A stretch of 64,000 bases of DNA from Oxyruncus cristatus (lineage: Eukaryota > Chordata > Aves > Passeriformes > Cotingidae), in the NCBI GenBank assembly GCA_013399855.1, contig VXAY01000779.1:758935-822934 (forward strand), written 5' to 3'. A model generated the notes under the pieces. The model saw nothing but the letters and a program-made list of their open reading frames with translations, was not told where the DNA came from and did not search any database. Shown piece after piece: positions 1 through 12,700 of this stretch. Position 1 is the first letter of the stretch. Each line of letters begins with the position of its first letter. A program made the translations under genes and the position numbers.

Positions 1-1370
1 GTAACAGAGATGAAAACCATGAGTTACTCCAGAGAAGAAGTATGCTGGTTCTGACAAGGCTGTCAGCTGCCTGTAACTGTCACTGCCTGAACTTTATGTC
101 TTTCGTTTTCTCATTCAGCCTGTTTTTTTTTGACTGGCCTTTATGTTTAAACCATAATTTACCAAAGGTTTTTCTTGGTAATTCATTTCACACGTTCATT
201 ACAGTCCGTTTGGCTATAAACACATGTGGATTTCCTTTTTAACTCTTCATTTCCTAAGTTTTCGATAGAGAGGTTCTAAAGGTAAACCACGGGAATGGTC
301 TATGCAGCTCCAGTTTATTAAATCTACCCCACTGTGTCAAGTGTCTACAGCGCATACAATTATTTGGGCTAAGCTACAGTTATGAGAGAATTCATTTCAC
401 CCAAGGGCAGATTAAGTCTGTAGGTGTTTTGTATCAGAATGGTGATACTCATGTTGCAAAATGAGATGGAAATGCTAAATTCCTAGGGTCTCCTTAGATC
501 CCAGTACATGCGCTGGAGCTCATGGCTTCCAAAGCCAGGTTCAGCAAACTACTTCCTTTCCACACAGGCTGCATAATCTGTGTGCATAAAACCACAGTAA
601 AAAAACCTGTGTAAGTGCCAAAGGTCAAGGTCCTTTGGGTCCTTCATGAGAAGTAAAGCCAAGGTACAATTAACTCTGAGCAGGCAGAACGTCTGAGTCC
701 AAGAAAAAACAACAGATGGAAATACACACAGTTTTATCACCAACCTTTTTTATACCTTCAGGTGATGGACATTTCAGACTGCTCAGATAAAAATAGACAG
801 GAAAGAGAAGGAAGGGAAAGTTGTTAGTATCCATCTGTTCATATATGGTATTAAAGAATCCAGCAGGCAATTGCAACTGCAGGTTAGAGAGAGTCCTAAA
901 CTTCAAGAGAAGTCCTGTGCTTTGTGTCTGAAGGTGATGGAGCCCCTCAGGAGTAAAATACTGAAAGATTCAGTTGACACCTCTGCTATCAGATGTAACT
1001 GTATAAAGAAGAATTTATCAAGGTCTTTGCATTTTGTGCATGTGCTCTGTAATATAAACTGATAACAAAGCAGCTCCTTGCAGGGGATACTCTCTATTGA
1101 GAGGTAAGAACTTTGTTTTTCCACATTTAGCTTCGTTTTGTTTTCTAAAGAAATGTCACAGTTGCTCATCAGAGTTTTTTCCTACTCAAAGAAGTTTTCA
1201 GAGGAGAGTTTCTGCAAGGACACTTCTGAAAGGAGGTCTCCTGTAGTTTGTGAGATCAGAGTGGATGGCAAGTCTAGAGAGATGGCTGCTGGCTAAACAC
1301 AAGACTGAGACACAGGAGATATAGACTCCATGAAGGTCGGTCATAACAGGCAACCAAAACAGAATCAGAC
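1..1370. other. Unique non-coding sequence, nothing recognised
   Basis: AT-rich DNA without a recognisable repeat, RNA gene or domain. The open frames are all under about 110 codons, overlap on both strands, and show no domain or convincing splice-site pair. Confidence 0.6.
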
Positions 1371-1387
1371 AAAAAAAAAAAAAAAAA
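1371..1387 (+). repeat. Poly-A tract (17 A)
   Basis: An uninterrupted run of 17 A. It could be a retroposon tail, but I recognise no element to its left and no target-site duplication, so I treat it as a simple homopolymer. Confidence 0.85.
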
Positions 1388-1569
1388 TCTCCTTTTGGAA
1401 GTTCTTCGTGGAATCCAGCACAATCTGTCGAGTGGGATTTTTGGAATCTGGGAAGATAGATTCTTCCTGTTAAAGGATATTCACAAGCCTGCCCTTTATG
1501 CTCTGAAGCTGGTAGACATCTCAAGCCCAACCTCCTGCCTCTGTCCTTCTTTGGACATTGTGTTCATGC

Positions 1570-1680
1570 CCTCCAACCATCTCAGAGGCTCTCTACTGAC
1601 TCTTCTTCACCTGCTCTAAATTTCTCTCATACCGGGGGCCCATAACTGACCAAAGTATTTCAGACAGAGACTCTTGAGTA
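1570..1680 (-). mobile_element. Decayed CR1 LINE fragment, antisense
   Basis: Read on the plus strand, this matches the antisense of the internal 3' part of avian CR1: a pyrimidine-rich stretch with CTCTCTACTGACTCTTCTTC, then ACCGGGGGCCCATAACTGACC and CAAAGTATTTCAGA. The usual CR1 antisense form has a GGGGGCCCAGAACTG-like core followed by CACAGTACTCCAG. The copy is heavily diverged and truncated at both ends, and no reading frame is intact. Its orientation is inferred from the known CR1 consensus. RepeatMasker would settle it. Confidence 0.6.
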
Positions 1681-2536
1681 AAGAATTAAGGGAAATTATA
1701 ACTTTCTGCAATAATTTAAAACTACACTGCCTCACTGTCTCCTTTGCTGTTTCTGCTTTCCACAGACAGTCACTTAGAGCTAAGTGCTGTGCAAATCTTT
1801 TCTTATTTGCCCCTGAACTGGACTGGCAGAGAGCCTCTGTCCATCATTGTTACAGGCAGGCAACACCACTGCAAAGACCTGAGGATTTCCCAGTGGTTTT
1901 GATGGTTTTAGCTGGGCTGACTTTTGCTGTTCATTTGCTGTGTTAAAGCTCATTAAATCAATAGCAGTGATTCACCAGGGAGGAGAGAGACTAGCCAGTT
2001 GTCTGAAACCTAACCTGTAAACAATATGAGGTGTGTTTTACTTTGCTTTTAGCTGACAGATGAGATAAGTAAAAGGCTTTTTTGCCTCTATGTTATTGGA
2101 GGGAGAGAGATTCCTACAGGCAACCCATGCTACAGAGAAGTTAACCTTTCCTCTCAGCCTGGACAAAGCTTTCTGATAACCAGAAATCATCTTAACGGCT
2201 CCTTCTCCCCGTCCCAACACATCTCTGAGTCTTCTTGAGAGCCTGCCCTTCTTGCGGAAAGTGTCCCACTACCTGACAAGCAGATACAAAACATTAAAGA
2301 GACAACATGTTCTCAGATAAAATGTTTCAAATGTAACAAGTCTATTTCTATTAAATTTGACCAAAGGCCTCCCTGCTTCCTCATCAGAGAGCCTGATTTG
2401 CTTACTCCCCCAGATCTAGCTGCCCTGGCTCACTACAGTTGTATCGTGAGATAGAATTACATTTTCATAATGACTCAAATCTTTTCCCAAGTCCCTAAGT
2501 ATTTTCACAAAAAGGAGAAAAATAAGGACAGTAATT
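1681..2536. other. Unique non-coding sequence, nothing recognised
   Basis: No repeat family, RNA or coding signal was seen. A 90-codon frame at 1674-1946 has no recognisable domain and no splice context. Confidence 0.55.
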
Positions 2537-2600
2537 TAAAACAAAAAAACAAACCAAAACAAAAACCAATAAAAAAAGAAGACCACCCCCCCACAATCTC
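2537..2600 (+). repeat. A/C-rich low-complexity tract
   Basis: Runs of A broken by C and CC, then a short C run near 2586-2592. The Lys- and Asn-rich peptide that can be read through it is a composition artefact. Confidence 0.75.
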
Positions 2601-4956
2601 CTGTAAAATCCAGGCACCAACCCCAAGTTGTGTGTGGTCTTTTTTCTCTTTTCTTTTGGCTTCCCTGAAGACATGGCTTATTACATTGGTCTGGATGCTG
2701 TCCTACCAGCAGTTTGCTGGCCAAGCCCAGATCCCAACAACAAAGTCACCTTGGCAGATGCCAAAATAAACGTCAGCCTCCAGCTACCTGCACCGACTGC
2801 TGATACTTCCATGTGTGTCGCAGGCCACGAGGCTGGAAGGGCAGAGCCTTTTCCTTCCACTCCTCTGGTCTGTATCAGCCCTCAGCCCTGATCTTTTTAT
2901 TCAAGGGAGCCTTCAGGAGAGCTGTTTTTAAATGTTCTTTATTTAGAAAAGTGTGAAGTTGTCCAGAGAGATCTGGCTGTGAAATGGACAGAGGTTGAAA
3001 AACACATGTATGATATGGAAGCTTTATGTGTGCAAGTCATGGTTCATTCCTCCTGCTTCAGGTTTTGTTGTAGCTTTAGCTCATGTGGGTGTGCATGAGT
3101 GTGTCCTCATGTACAGAGTGTGGAGGGTGTGTGCCTGTGAGTTAGTTCCAAAGGGATCCATTTTTGGTGTCAGGCGTATTGCTCATAACCAGAGTAGCTC
3201 CTCTGGGAGTCAGTCCAAGGTTTTATGATCACACAATCACTTCCACTGGATTTATAAGGTGCAACTAAAATTAGGAGGCATTCAAATTCATGAGTGATGT
3301 AAAAGGGGAAGTTACAGGTCATACTTAAATTGGTCAGAAAATTACAGGAGTCAAGTGGGGAAGGGGTGCAGTCTGGCCAGTTGCAGGCACCAAAGGGGCA
3401 GGAGAAGCCAGGGCTGGCAGGCGCACAGGAGTATTGCTTTGTTCCCCTTCTTTTTATTAGCTGCAGTGGTTGTTTTTCCACATTCCACCATATAAAACAG
3501 ATTGGGTCTCAGAGACCTGCTTCAAAGTCAGTTGAAAGACTGCTAATGACTTGCTTGGGCTCCAGAGCCTATTCCACTCAATATGCCTTCAGCTAGAGTC
3601 CTGCTTTTGGATTGTATGAGGGGAAACACCTGACCAGCTCAGGAGCCTTCTCCTGCCCTGGATGCATGCAACGCATGCCCAGCAGTGTCCTTCAGTGTTC
3701 GCTAGAATTATTCCCTACAAAAGATGAATTTGAGTTAAAGTAAACAAATGCATAGGGTCTGGAAGAGCCCAGCACTTTCTCTGCCTTCACTGCGGCAGAT
3801 CTATTTCAGGTTCCCACATTTCAACAAGCAATGACGAAAGTAAACTTTGGAGATGACTTCCAAAATATATGCTGACATTAAAGCACAGAGGATAAATAAT
3901 TAGAGATAAAAGGAGAATAAATAACTGTCCAAAAATACAAAATTGAAAGGGGAGAGGAAGAAGAAGGGAAGAAACAGCAGTCCTTTTCCCCCCAAAGACT
4001 TGTTGAACACCTGACTGAAATGTCAGAGGGAAACAGGTTTTGGAAGTTGTATTTCAGCTCCACAAACTTGTTTCTGAGCCCTTTTCTGGTTCAACATCTG
4101 CAATCCATATTTCATCCCCTCAGCGCTCATTGGAGGGCTTCATTTCCCAAGAGTGGGGAAGGTGACACATTATGCTCAGGATAAACGGGTTCAGATGTTG
4201 ATTAGAGTTCACAAGGGGAACAGCTTAATGGTTTCAGATGAGCAACAAGACCCTCAGCTAATTCTGGGCCTAAGCATAATGCTCTAAAAACAGGTTCAGA
4301 AATCCTGGCATGAGTGAATGCTGTTGTATGATTTACATTGGGTGCATGGGTTTTACTGGCTGTTTTAAGCCTTGTTTCCTAAAGAAGCAAAGCCTGAGCT
4401 ACCTGGCTTTTTCTGTGCATGCATGGCTGTGTGTATGCCCGTCTGCCTGTGCCATTCCCAGGATTTTCTGAGTCCTGGTTTGCCTCCCATCTGCGAGACG
4501 GCCACCAACAATGTTGCATTCCTAAAAGCTCAGAGAAAACTTGGTAGCTGAAGAGACCCCGGCTCTCACTGTGGTGCAGGTGGGAGCATGAAGATGCCTC
4601 TTCTCACACACAACAAAGGCATTTTGTCTCATCCACAGGGAAAACTGTTATGGGAACTCGCACCTTAAGGCACAGCGATGTAGAGAAAAAGTACGTGAAA
4701 TCAGCCCTAGTGTCATCTCTTACATAGCTGTTGTGAACAGCACGTAGCAGGAGTTACAAAAATACCAGGAAAATTGTCAATAGAGAAATCTGGGTACTCA
4801 GCCCAGGGAGTGGATGGAGAGCTTATGTTCCCAGGCCACCAGGATGGTTTGGAAAGTTTTATTGCTGGTCCCTACAAGCCTAGAAGCAAAACTGACAGGA
4901 TTTATTTTCTTCCTGGAGAGGTGCAAAAGAGCAAAGTCCAGAGGCAGTTAACCTGG
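2601..4956. other. Unique non-coding sequence, nothing recognised
   Basis: No recognisable transposon, RNA gene or exon. A short GTGTG-rich patch near 3085-3140 is too irregular to call a microsatellite. The open frames are at most about 103 codons and overlap on opposite strands. Confidence 0.55.
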
Positions 4957-4982
4957 ACTTAAAAAAGACACTTAAAAAAGAT
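4957..4982 (+). repeat. Two-copy 13-bp tandem repeat
   Basis: ACTTAAAAAAGAC at 4957-4969 is followed directly by ACTTAAAAAAGAT at 4970-4982, with one mismatch. This looks like a small replication-slippage duplication with no evident function. Confidence 0.8.
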
Positions 4983-6120
4983 AAATCTGTTGAAACTCAG
5001 TATTTCCCTAAATCAAAAGACTTGAGGGAGGGATGTTTTTTCTTTAAAAAGTAAAAAAAAAAAATCCATTTTGCCATAACAGCGCAACTCTTTGTTTAAA
5101 AAAATAAAGTTTTTCTTAACCTGATTTTTACCACACTTTTTTCCTGCTCCCAGCAAAATAGAAAAAGTTAATGTTTAAATACATGTTTTAATTTTCTGAA
5201 GTATGAAGGAAGAAATAATTCAGTGTTTCATGGCAGAAAACCACAACAATTTTTGAGGCAATCAGTTTTCTCCCTAAAATGAAATATAGGGTATAAACAC
5301 AATAAAATGATCCAGCATTTTCACATGAGAAAGCCCTGAGTTACTTCCTGATCAGAATGAACCTACAGCTTTTCTGGTGGAGAGAAAACCCTACAGAAAG
5401 TTTTTGCTAGGCACTGATGGGCTTCCCTCCCATCCTAATTTCAGCTCAGATGCTGCGTCCTTTGTAAGGAAGTAGAGTCACCCTGGCAGGTGGATGTGGT
5501 TAATGGAAGTCACATCATAAGCAAGCGTGGTGTGTCTCTGGGGAGCAGAAGGAAGGAGAGTTCATTTCTGAGACAGGAGGCAGCTGGCAGGCAAGATCGA
5601 GGAATAGCCATACTGTCTTCTCCAGGAGAAAGTTCAGGCTCTCTCTTTGCTTGGCGTGTTGGGTTTGTTGTTGTTATTCTTGTCTGAGAGACCAGGAAAG
5701 TCCCAGAAGGACACAGCAGAGCTATGATCAGATGCCAAAGCAAAAGGCAACAGTATAAAGTCCTGCATAACGGAGAGACATTTACAGGGATGTCCAGGTT
5801 TTCAGAAGTGCACAAAAAAGTTCCTGTTTTGGGAGTTGGGTTTCGGGAGCCTGGGCTGGCAGCTGTGCATCCTGCGTGTGCTGGTGGTTTCATTTCTCTA
5901 CCCAAACATGGGGTTGTCTGCATTTCTGTAGTGAAAGCTGATATTGCAAGAGAGGAAAAAACAAATCAAACGAGGGAAATGTGTTTCATTTGACAATGGC
6001 TCTTTAGAGCCTGCATTTTTTAGAATTAAGACTCCTGGAGTATAAAAAGCCCCCAGCAATCCAAGTCTGAGGTATGTGCAAAATATAGCTCAAATCTAAA
6101 GGCTGTAACTGTGTGAGAAA
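4983..6120. other. Unique non-coding sequence, nothing recognised
   Basis: A-rich short runs near 5049-5061, then unique DNA. Opposite-strand frames of 89-137 codons overlap at 5490-5993. They overlap each other, have no recognisable domain and lack convincing splice sites, so I do not call a gene. Confidence 0.55.
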
Positions 6121-6560
6121 AGTCAGATGTTAAACAATCACAGTTTTATTCCTCCCAGCAAGACAGCCTGTGCACCTGTAGCCATTATTGTCTCTACTGT
6201 ATAAAGTGAAAATGAATATCACATTGTATTGAAAACCCTCATGGAATACAATTACTCAACAGGAACTGTCCTAAATCTATCAGCTGTAACTCACTTGTAA
6301 TTTTGTGGGACTAATGCAGAGAAATGTTTCTCCATGCATGGTTTGCCCCTAGCCTTTCCCCCCATTAATACATTTCATCCCTTTTTGCTTACGATGGCTA
6401 AATTGCTTGTAAAAGATTAATTACCTATGGGAAGTGTCTGTCTTGGTCTGTAGGAATGACATTATGCTGAACATTAAATGCTGACACTATTAAACTCTGC
6501 CGGACATATTTTGATATAATAACTCTGCAGACCACAAGTGAAATGGGTCCCTCATCAATT
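6121..6560. other. AT-rich unique stretch with homeodomain-type sites; possible conserved non-coding element
   Basis: The stretch has no simple repeat and no transposon similarity that I recognise. It contains many ATTA/TAAT cores, including GATTAATTAC near 6416-6425, and similar spaced sites such as CATTAATAC near 6363-6371. This texture is common in vertebrate developmental enhancers, but it is also common by chance in AT-rich DNA. The enhancer idea is inference only; cross-species conservation has not been seen. Confidence 0.2.
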
Positions 6561-8247
6561 CACTACCTCATTGTTTTTCTGTCAGCAGCAAACTTTGGGA
6601 TATAGTCTCAGCTGACATAGCTCAGAGTTTTGTTCATGTCAGCAGAGAAGCTTATTATGGCTTTTTATTTCCCTGGAAGTTTTGCTGAGTTTCCAGCTGC
6701 AGATGGGAATCTTTATTCATCAATAGCCTTGACCTGAGATACAGGAGCTGCAATTTTCCACACAGAAATGTGGGCCAGTTGGGAAACTGAGGCTCTATCA
6801 GCTGGATTCGACTGTTCAAAACTAAAGATATTTTTCTTGTTATTATTTTGTCACCTTAGAAAGTAGGAAGTGGTTTTGCTCTGGTTTGTAGAAACTGCAA
6901 ATGTGGTGGCTGGATGATTAGGGAACTTCTGCACCCTTTTCCCACTGTAAAGAAAAGCAGAAGAGATCTGAAAGAACCGAGATACAGCAGTGGTGGAGAG
7001 ACCTTCCCACAGTGAGAATAATATTTTTAAAATCTTAGGAGATTTTGAAATCTGATTTCTTTCCCTCCAGCTTTTATCCATCTATTGTTTTATCCTTGAC
7101 TTAGAGGAGTTGTTTTCAACCTACTGTTGATTTCTGACCACTCAACACTTTCTGTGAAGGCTTAAGCCCTGCAGACCAGCTTTAGCCCACTGGATTTTGT
7201 CTTGTCTCTTTTGCTGCTGGTGGTAAGATGCGTATGTGGGTCACAAATTGACTGACTTACACCTGATAGCCCAGGCTACGCTCCCAGACCTTATCACAAG
7301 TCTCTTCCTTCAACAGGAGCTGGAGGAAAAGATCATTCAGGTATCTCTGTCTTTGTTAGTGTTGTCACATATGGTATGTAGCTTTGTCTTTGGGGTCTCT
7401 CTCCATCATGGAGCAGAAAACAGGATAGTTTCAGCTAAATAACAAATTTCTTGAAGCAAAGAGGATCTGTATAGCCTCCTTTGCAATGCTGAATGACCAC
7501 TGTATGAGTTACGAAAACCTGCCTTCAAAATCCAGTTCGTTTCTCTCCCTACAGCTGCATTTCTCACTACCATTGTCTATATCCACCAAGGCACTGGTGA
7601 CTGCTCCTGTTCCTCCCCTGCCTTCTCCCTCTCCCTACTCCCCAAAAATTCTCATCTGCAGCTTGCCTGCAGCGTCCACTGCTGACCCCACCCGGGCCCC
7701 CCTCCTGTGCCGTACTCTCCATCTTTATCCTTTGGACCTAGTTGAACCTCCTCTGATCCTCAGTGGGTAGATATGTTTGGGTGTCTCACCACACCAGCAT
7801 GGTAGACACTATCGTGTACCGCTGGGCTCAGCATTGCTGTGTACTGACCTGTCCTCAGTGTGTGTGAGGGTTTGCAAGCTCGATGGTACTTAAATCTAAT
7901 CCCTCTGACCCTCCCCCTGAGGAGATTATGCTTCGATCTCTTGGCTGCAGATGTACTTGTGTAGAGCAAGGAGTCGAGGACAGGAGAAGAGAACATAGTG
8001 CATCTTTCAAGGATCAGCGTTTTCAACTGTAAACCCTATTGTTCTGTAATCTGGGATATTTCCTAGCAGTCCACATGGAGAAGAAAAGGGGCATTGTCTG
8101 GTGAGTGGCTTCATTACTAATCTCTCCTGGATGCATTTTAATTCATTTTAATGACTCTGCCTCCTGTCAGACCTTTCATTTGTTAAAGGGGTTTGTGAAA
8201 GAGATTAACTGCAAGGGGAATATGAACCTCGAAACACTATGTCTCCT
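6561..8247. other. Unique non-coding sequence with a pyrimidine-rich patch
   Basis: A C/T-rich patch spans about 7590-7745 and includes a C-rich core near 7685-7703. There is no repeat family or coding signal. A 94-codon frame at 7486-7770 is a product of the low stop density of this C-rich stretch. Confidence 0.5.
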
Positions 8248-8273
8248 CCCCCAACCCCTCCTCCCTTCCCCCC
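8248..8273 (-). other. Potential G-quadruplex motif on the minus strand
   Basis: The plus strand shows four C runs of 5, 4, 3 and 6 bases, at 8248-8252, 8255-8258, 8263-8265 and 8268-8273. The spacers are 2, 4 and 2 bases. The minus strand therefore fits the usual rule of four runs of at least three G with loops of 1-7. No gene or promoter is visible next to it. Confidence 0.7.
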
Positions 8274-9446
8274 AAGATTAATATTACACCAAAAGGAAGA
8301 GAAAAGGTACTTTCTGTGAAACACATTACAAGACTTTTAGGAAAAGGAGGAAGGAGGAGGAGCAATGAACCATGCTGGACTCTTTAACCATGGAGGAGCT
8401 GGAAGGTGGTAGTACTAATATGACATCTTTCCAGCAATGTGGTTCCCCATCCATGTGTCTATTGAAGCTTTGTGCAAACACAGCTGTTTGTTAGGAATGC
8501 CAGCTTAGGGAAGCAAACCATCTGCCTCAATTTACTTTTACTCCTGTCTTTTACTCATGTGGGAGCTTGGAATAACCTGCCCCACCCCTAAAAAACATAT
8601 GTACCATAAAAACCTTTCAACTGAAATCCAGGCCTTCAGCCAGCTGAAGGAATGAGAACTTTGGTTTCCCACATCAGCTTCCTACCCAGGGATCTCAAAG
8701 CCCTTTGCACAGCGTGGGAAGTGGCAAAGTCAACAGAATCCGTATGTGGAACTGTGAGTTTAATTTCAAAATTCATGGCCTCAGTAGATGTCCTTTGAGA
8801 CACACATTTCATGGATTTACTAGAGAGATTCCCTCAACTATCTCAAGGAATTACTTCAGTCCCCCTTGCAGTCCATAGAACCTGAAAGTAATTTCCTTAT
8901 ATCCCTATAAACTCTTAATCTCCCTATGGTTGAATCAGGCTTCAGAAGTTCTTGAGGAGGATAACAGGATGAAGTGCCGTGCAACAGCAGGGTGGTGTAT
9001 CCCTGTCAAGAACATGGCTTTCTTACCTACGCCTCTAAATGCTCCTCTAATGTCCAGTTGGCAAATGCTGCAATCTAAGCAGCATGTCACATGACTTCTA
9101 TGGAGAATGCTCACAGAGCAGATGGATCACAGCCTCATTACACATCACAATGTAAACACAGAGTCTACTCTTTCTGCTGGCTTCAGAGGAGTTTGGGTAA
9201 CGTAGAGGGAAAATAAGATAAATTTCAATAAAGAAACATGCGGGATGTTGCCCTTAAGCAGAATGATCAGCTGAGTTGCCAGAGGTTGGAGTAGGATTGC
9301 CTGGACTAGGTCAGATGTTGGGCATAATCCACCATAATCATGGTGTGTGGAAAGAGACAAGCGCCATATTGTGATGGATAAGTGGGAGAACTGCCTGTAA
9401 GTATGAAGCAATTCTTCCGCTCATATAGCCATTAGTAGGGGCTCAA
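8274..9446. other. Unique non-coding sequence, nothing recognised
   Basis: A purine-rich GGAGGAAGGAGGAGGAG patch near 8345-8362, otherwise unique DNA. No exon, RNA or transposon signal was found. Confidence 0.55.
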
Positions 9447-9720
9447 TTTTAACACTGTGTGCAGTTTTGGTTACTGCTTTTCAGGAAAGATGTAAACCAG
9501 CTGGAAAGTAACAGGAATGATTGAAGATCTGACTTAGAAAGAAAGATTGAAAGAAGTAGGGTTGTTTAGTCTAGAGAAGAGAAACTGAAGGGATCTATGA
9601 TAGATGTCTTTGTGCACACACAAAGCTGTAAAAAAGAAAAAGAAGGAACAACCTGCTTTGCCTGTCAATGCAGACAGTGTGAAAGGCAATGGGTTAAAAC
9701 TGAAGCAAACAGCTTTTGTG
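9447..9720 (+). mobile_element. Decayed CR1 LINE fragment, sense
   Basis: The sequence follows the sense strand of the CR1 3' region in order: CTGTGTGCAGTTTTGG, then GGAAAGATGTAAACCAGCTG, then AAAGAAAGATTGAAAGAAGT, then GTTTAGTCTAGAGAAGAGAA, then GGCAATGGGTTAAAACTGAA. These correspond to the well-known CR1 blocks ending in GTTTAGCCTGGAGAAGAG and GGCAATGG. Divergence is high, and the 3' end with its octamer tail is missing or unrecognisable. An 84-codon frame crossing it is not CR1 protein and is broken by neighbouring stops. Confidence 0.75.
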
Positions 9721-12700
9721 AGTTGGGGACAATGGGCACATCACATGGGAAGATACGTCCATCAGGGCTTCTGGAATCACAAGCCCCAAAATCTGGAAGA
9801 GGAGGATAGAAATGGCACAGGTATAACCATGCTGCACTGGAATGACTTTTTCCAGTGACTTTTGGAGGTCTCTGGCAGTCTTGTTTGCTATGATCCTTTG
9901 TATTTTCCACATAGTGAGTCCAGGATGTCTGATTTCCCAATGTTGTGCTAGCTCTAAAGGCTGAACACATTCCTGAAAAAGCACATGAAATGATTGTGGA
10001 TTGATTTGGGGTGAAATGGTAAATATTCAAGAAACAAACCAAAACCATAAAAAGCCGGATGAAGAAAAAAAAAAAAGGCCCCCATCTATTATATTTTTTT
10101 GCTGTATTTTAGGTTTCAGTGACAAATCCATTCTGCCATGGTGCAAGAAAACTCCACACCCTCATAAAACCAATATAATGAGCAGAACATGGTAGCAAAT
10201 CCTCATGGTTTTGTTTTAGTTTGGAAGGCATTAAAGAAAAGTGTTGTACAGCAGGAATGGAAATGTTGCCCAAGTGCCAATTCCACAAGGGCGTGTTCTT
10301 CTAGAGCCAGGTATGTCACTCAATGAAAAGTAGTGTTCAGCTTCTGCCATGGTTTGGGGATTAGCCAAAGAGGTTGGAGAGGGGTGGAAGGAAGGAGAAA
10401 TAAGCCTGGTACTTTTTGCTGCCAACTTTCTGCTTTTTGTCCAGCTTCCCCTACACAAATGACATCTGAAATGCAAGCTGGCCCCTTTCCCTTATGGAAA
10501 CCTCAAACCAAATTTAATAGTAAGGGCTTATATTCAAGTGTCCCATAAAGTGTTGCAGAGAATTGTATCATTACTGGAGCATTTTGTGGTGTGGTCCAAT
10601 CTCTTTAACCTGAAATCTTCCCCACCCTAGAACTCTGGACTAGCCTGAGTGATTTGGACACATCTATTCACTCGTATAGATATTTATTAATTTGTATTAC
10701 TTCACTGCTTTACATCTTATGAACAGAGCAAGAACCCATTATTCTAGATAGTGGTGAAGCAGTGACTATATCCCACAAAGCTATAAGCCAACATTCACAG
10801 CAATGGAACAATGAATGATGGTAATAAAATGAGGAACCCAGACAAAATGTGCCCATGTTTACACTGCAAGAGAAGATCAGAGAAAGATCAATTCAGCACC
10901 TTCCTAACTTGGACTGTTTCTAACTCAGGCTCCAGCCAGGAAAATGTACGTGGTACAGGGTGCTCGCAGTTGGACTGGGCTGTAGTTTGACATAAGTGGC
11001 AGTGATCTTAGCTTACTAGGGCAATGGACACATCCCTGTGCCCCAGTGAGCTTTGCAAATCACAAGTCCTGAAGCACTTTTCCCCTCTCTTGACATCCAT
11101 AGGATGTGAGAGAAATTTTCTTAAAATACCACTCAATCCCTATGGAATCTCGCTGCTTTCACCCCTATTACGTGCCACAAGACTTTCCCACAAGGGTTTA
11201 ATCTTCTGCTGCCTCAACTGAGAAATCCGTGGAAGCAGAAAGAGCACAAGACAGGCTGAAGAAGAAAGAAAACACAGTCGGGAATTGTTCAGCCTTGTTC
11301 CAAGATGCCCTGTCTCCCTACAGCTGAGATTCTTCTGAAGTTCACTGGTACTAACCAGCATTCATCATTCCAACCCACAGCAATTTACTGGTGGTGATTT
11401 TCCGCTTCCAGCTGGTGATCCCTTGACCTCGGAGGTTAAGACAATTTTTATTCATGCTACTGAACTTGGCATCTGAATTTTAATGTCACGTTTTTTGTCT
11501 CCCCACCCCCTCTGTTTTCCTGGTAGAGGCTGAAAGCTGGTGGAATCATTTCAGGAGAAAGGGAGAAGTAATATGCCAGCCTCAAGGCATGTCAGCAAGA
11601 GGACTGCTGCATGGTAGTGCAAGTCTTGTATTTTTAGGTGAGTGCTGTGTTGTTGGGAGAGAACACTCACTGGCCAGCTCAGTTGTCTGATGTCTTAGGT
11701 ACGGGTCATGTTGTGTGGAAGAGAAGGGACCATTTACAGACACTCAGCAGGCACCAAGAAAAAGTTACAATAAAAGATTGTAAAACACCAAGACAATGGG
11801 ATCGATTTTGAATTAACTCTTTCAATGCACTCATTCAGCCATCAGGTAACAGCTAACAACTGAGGGATTTTGGTGGCCAACATGCTGTCATTGGGCCTCT
11901 GGACGGCAAACACCAGGGAGACTCAGGCGCTGAGTAAAATGGAAGCTAGATAACTAAATATCTTTGCTTACCTACAACCAGGGGTTTCTGCATTCTGTAT
12001 CACATGAATGTTGTCCTTAAGTCCTTTGAAAATACTAGGAAAAAGAAACCAAGATATTTCAGTGATCTTTCTGTGACTCATCTTTGATTCCACCTTATCC
12101 TTGTCCCCAGTCCACCACCAGTGAGACCTGTTCACTCCACTTGCCCAGCCACAAGTGACATCCAAGACTAACACTTTCTGAATTCAGTAGTTATCCATGA
12201 AAACAAAAAACTGAGCAACAACAGCAACATTTACTAATTTGTTTTTCACACTAAACAGAAGTTTCCCTTTCTGCATTACAGTGTGGAATCTCTGAAGCTG
12301 TGAATCTGAAATGAAAACCTCCATCTGTGTCTCCGTGTGTTCCCCTGGCCTCCCTTACTCTGCTCTAGGGTAGATGAACATCAGAACAGATCAACACTGG
12401 CAAAAGACATAAATGTCTCATTTGCCTACAGTGTTAGGGTGGGGATCACCCAAATGTTGTCAATATTGGTTAAGTCAAGAATAGAACAAACAAGCAGACA
12501 AACTCAGGTCTCTGCTGGGGTAGTAGAGTAAACTGGCAGTGGAGACACCTTCAGTAATTTTAATACTCACTGTAGGTATCCCTGATTTATTCATTGCCCA
12601 AAATATTTCCTTCACTCTAGACACATCTGCTGGCCAACCTCAAGAACTGAACCAGGAATGCTGGGGGCTGCCAGTGTGGCTCTACATAGGGTGAAGGAAG

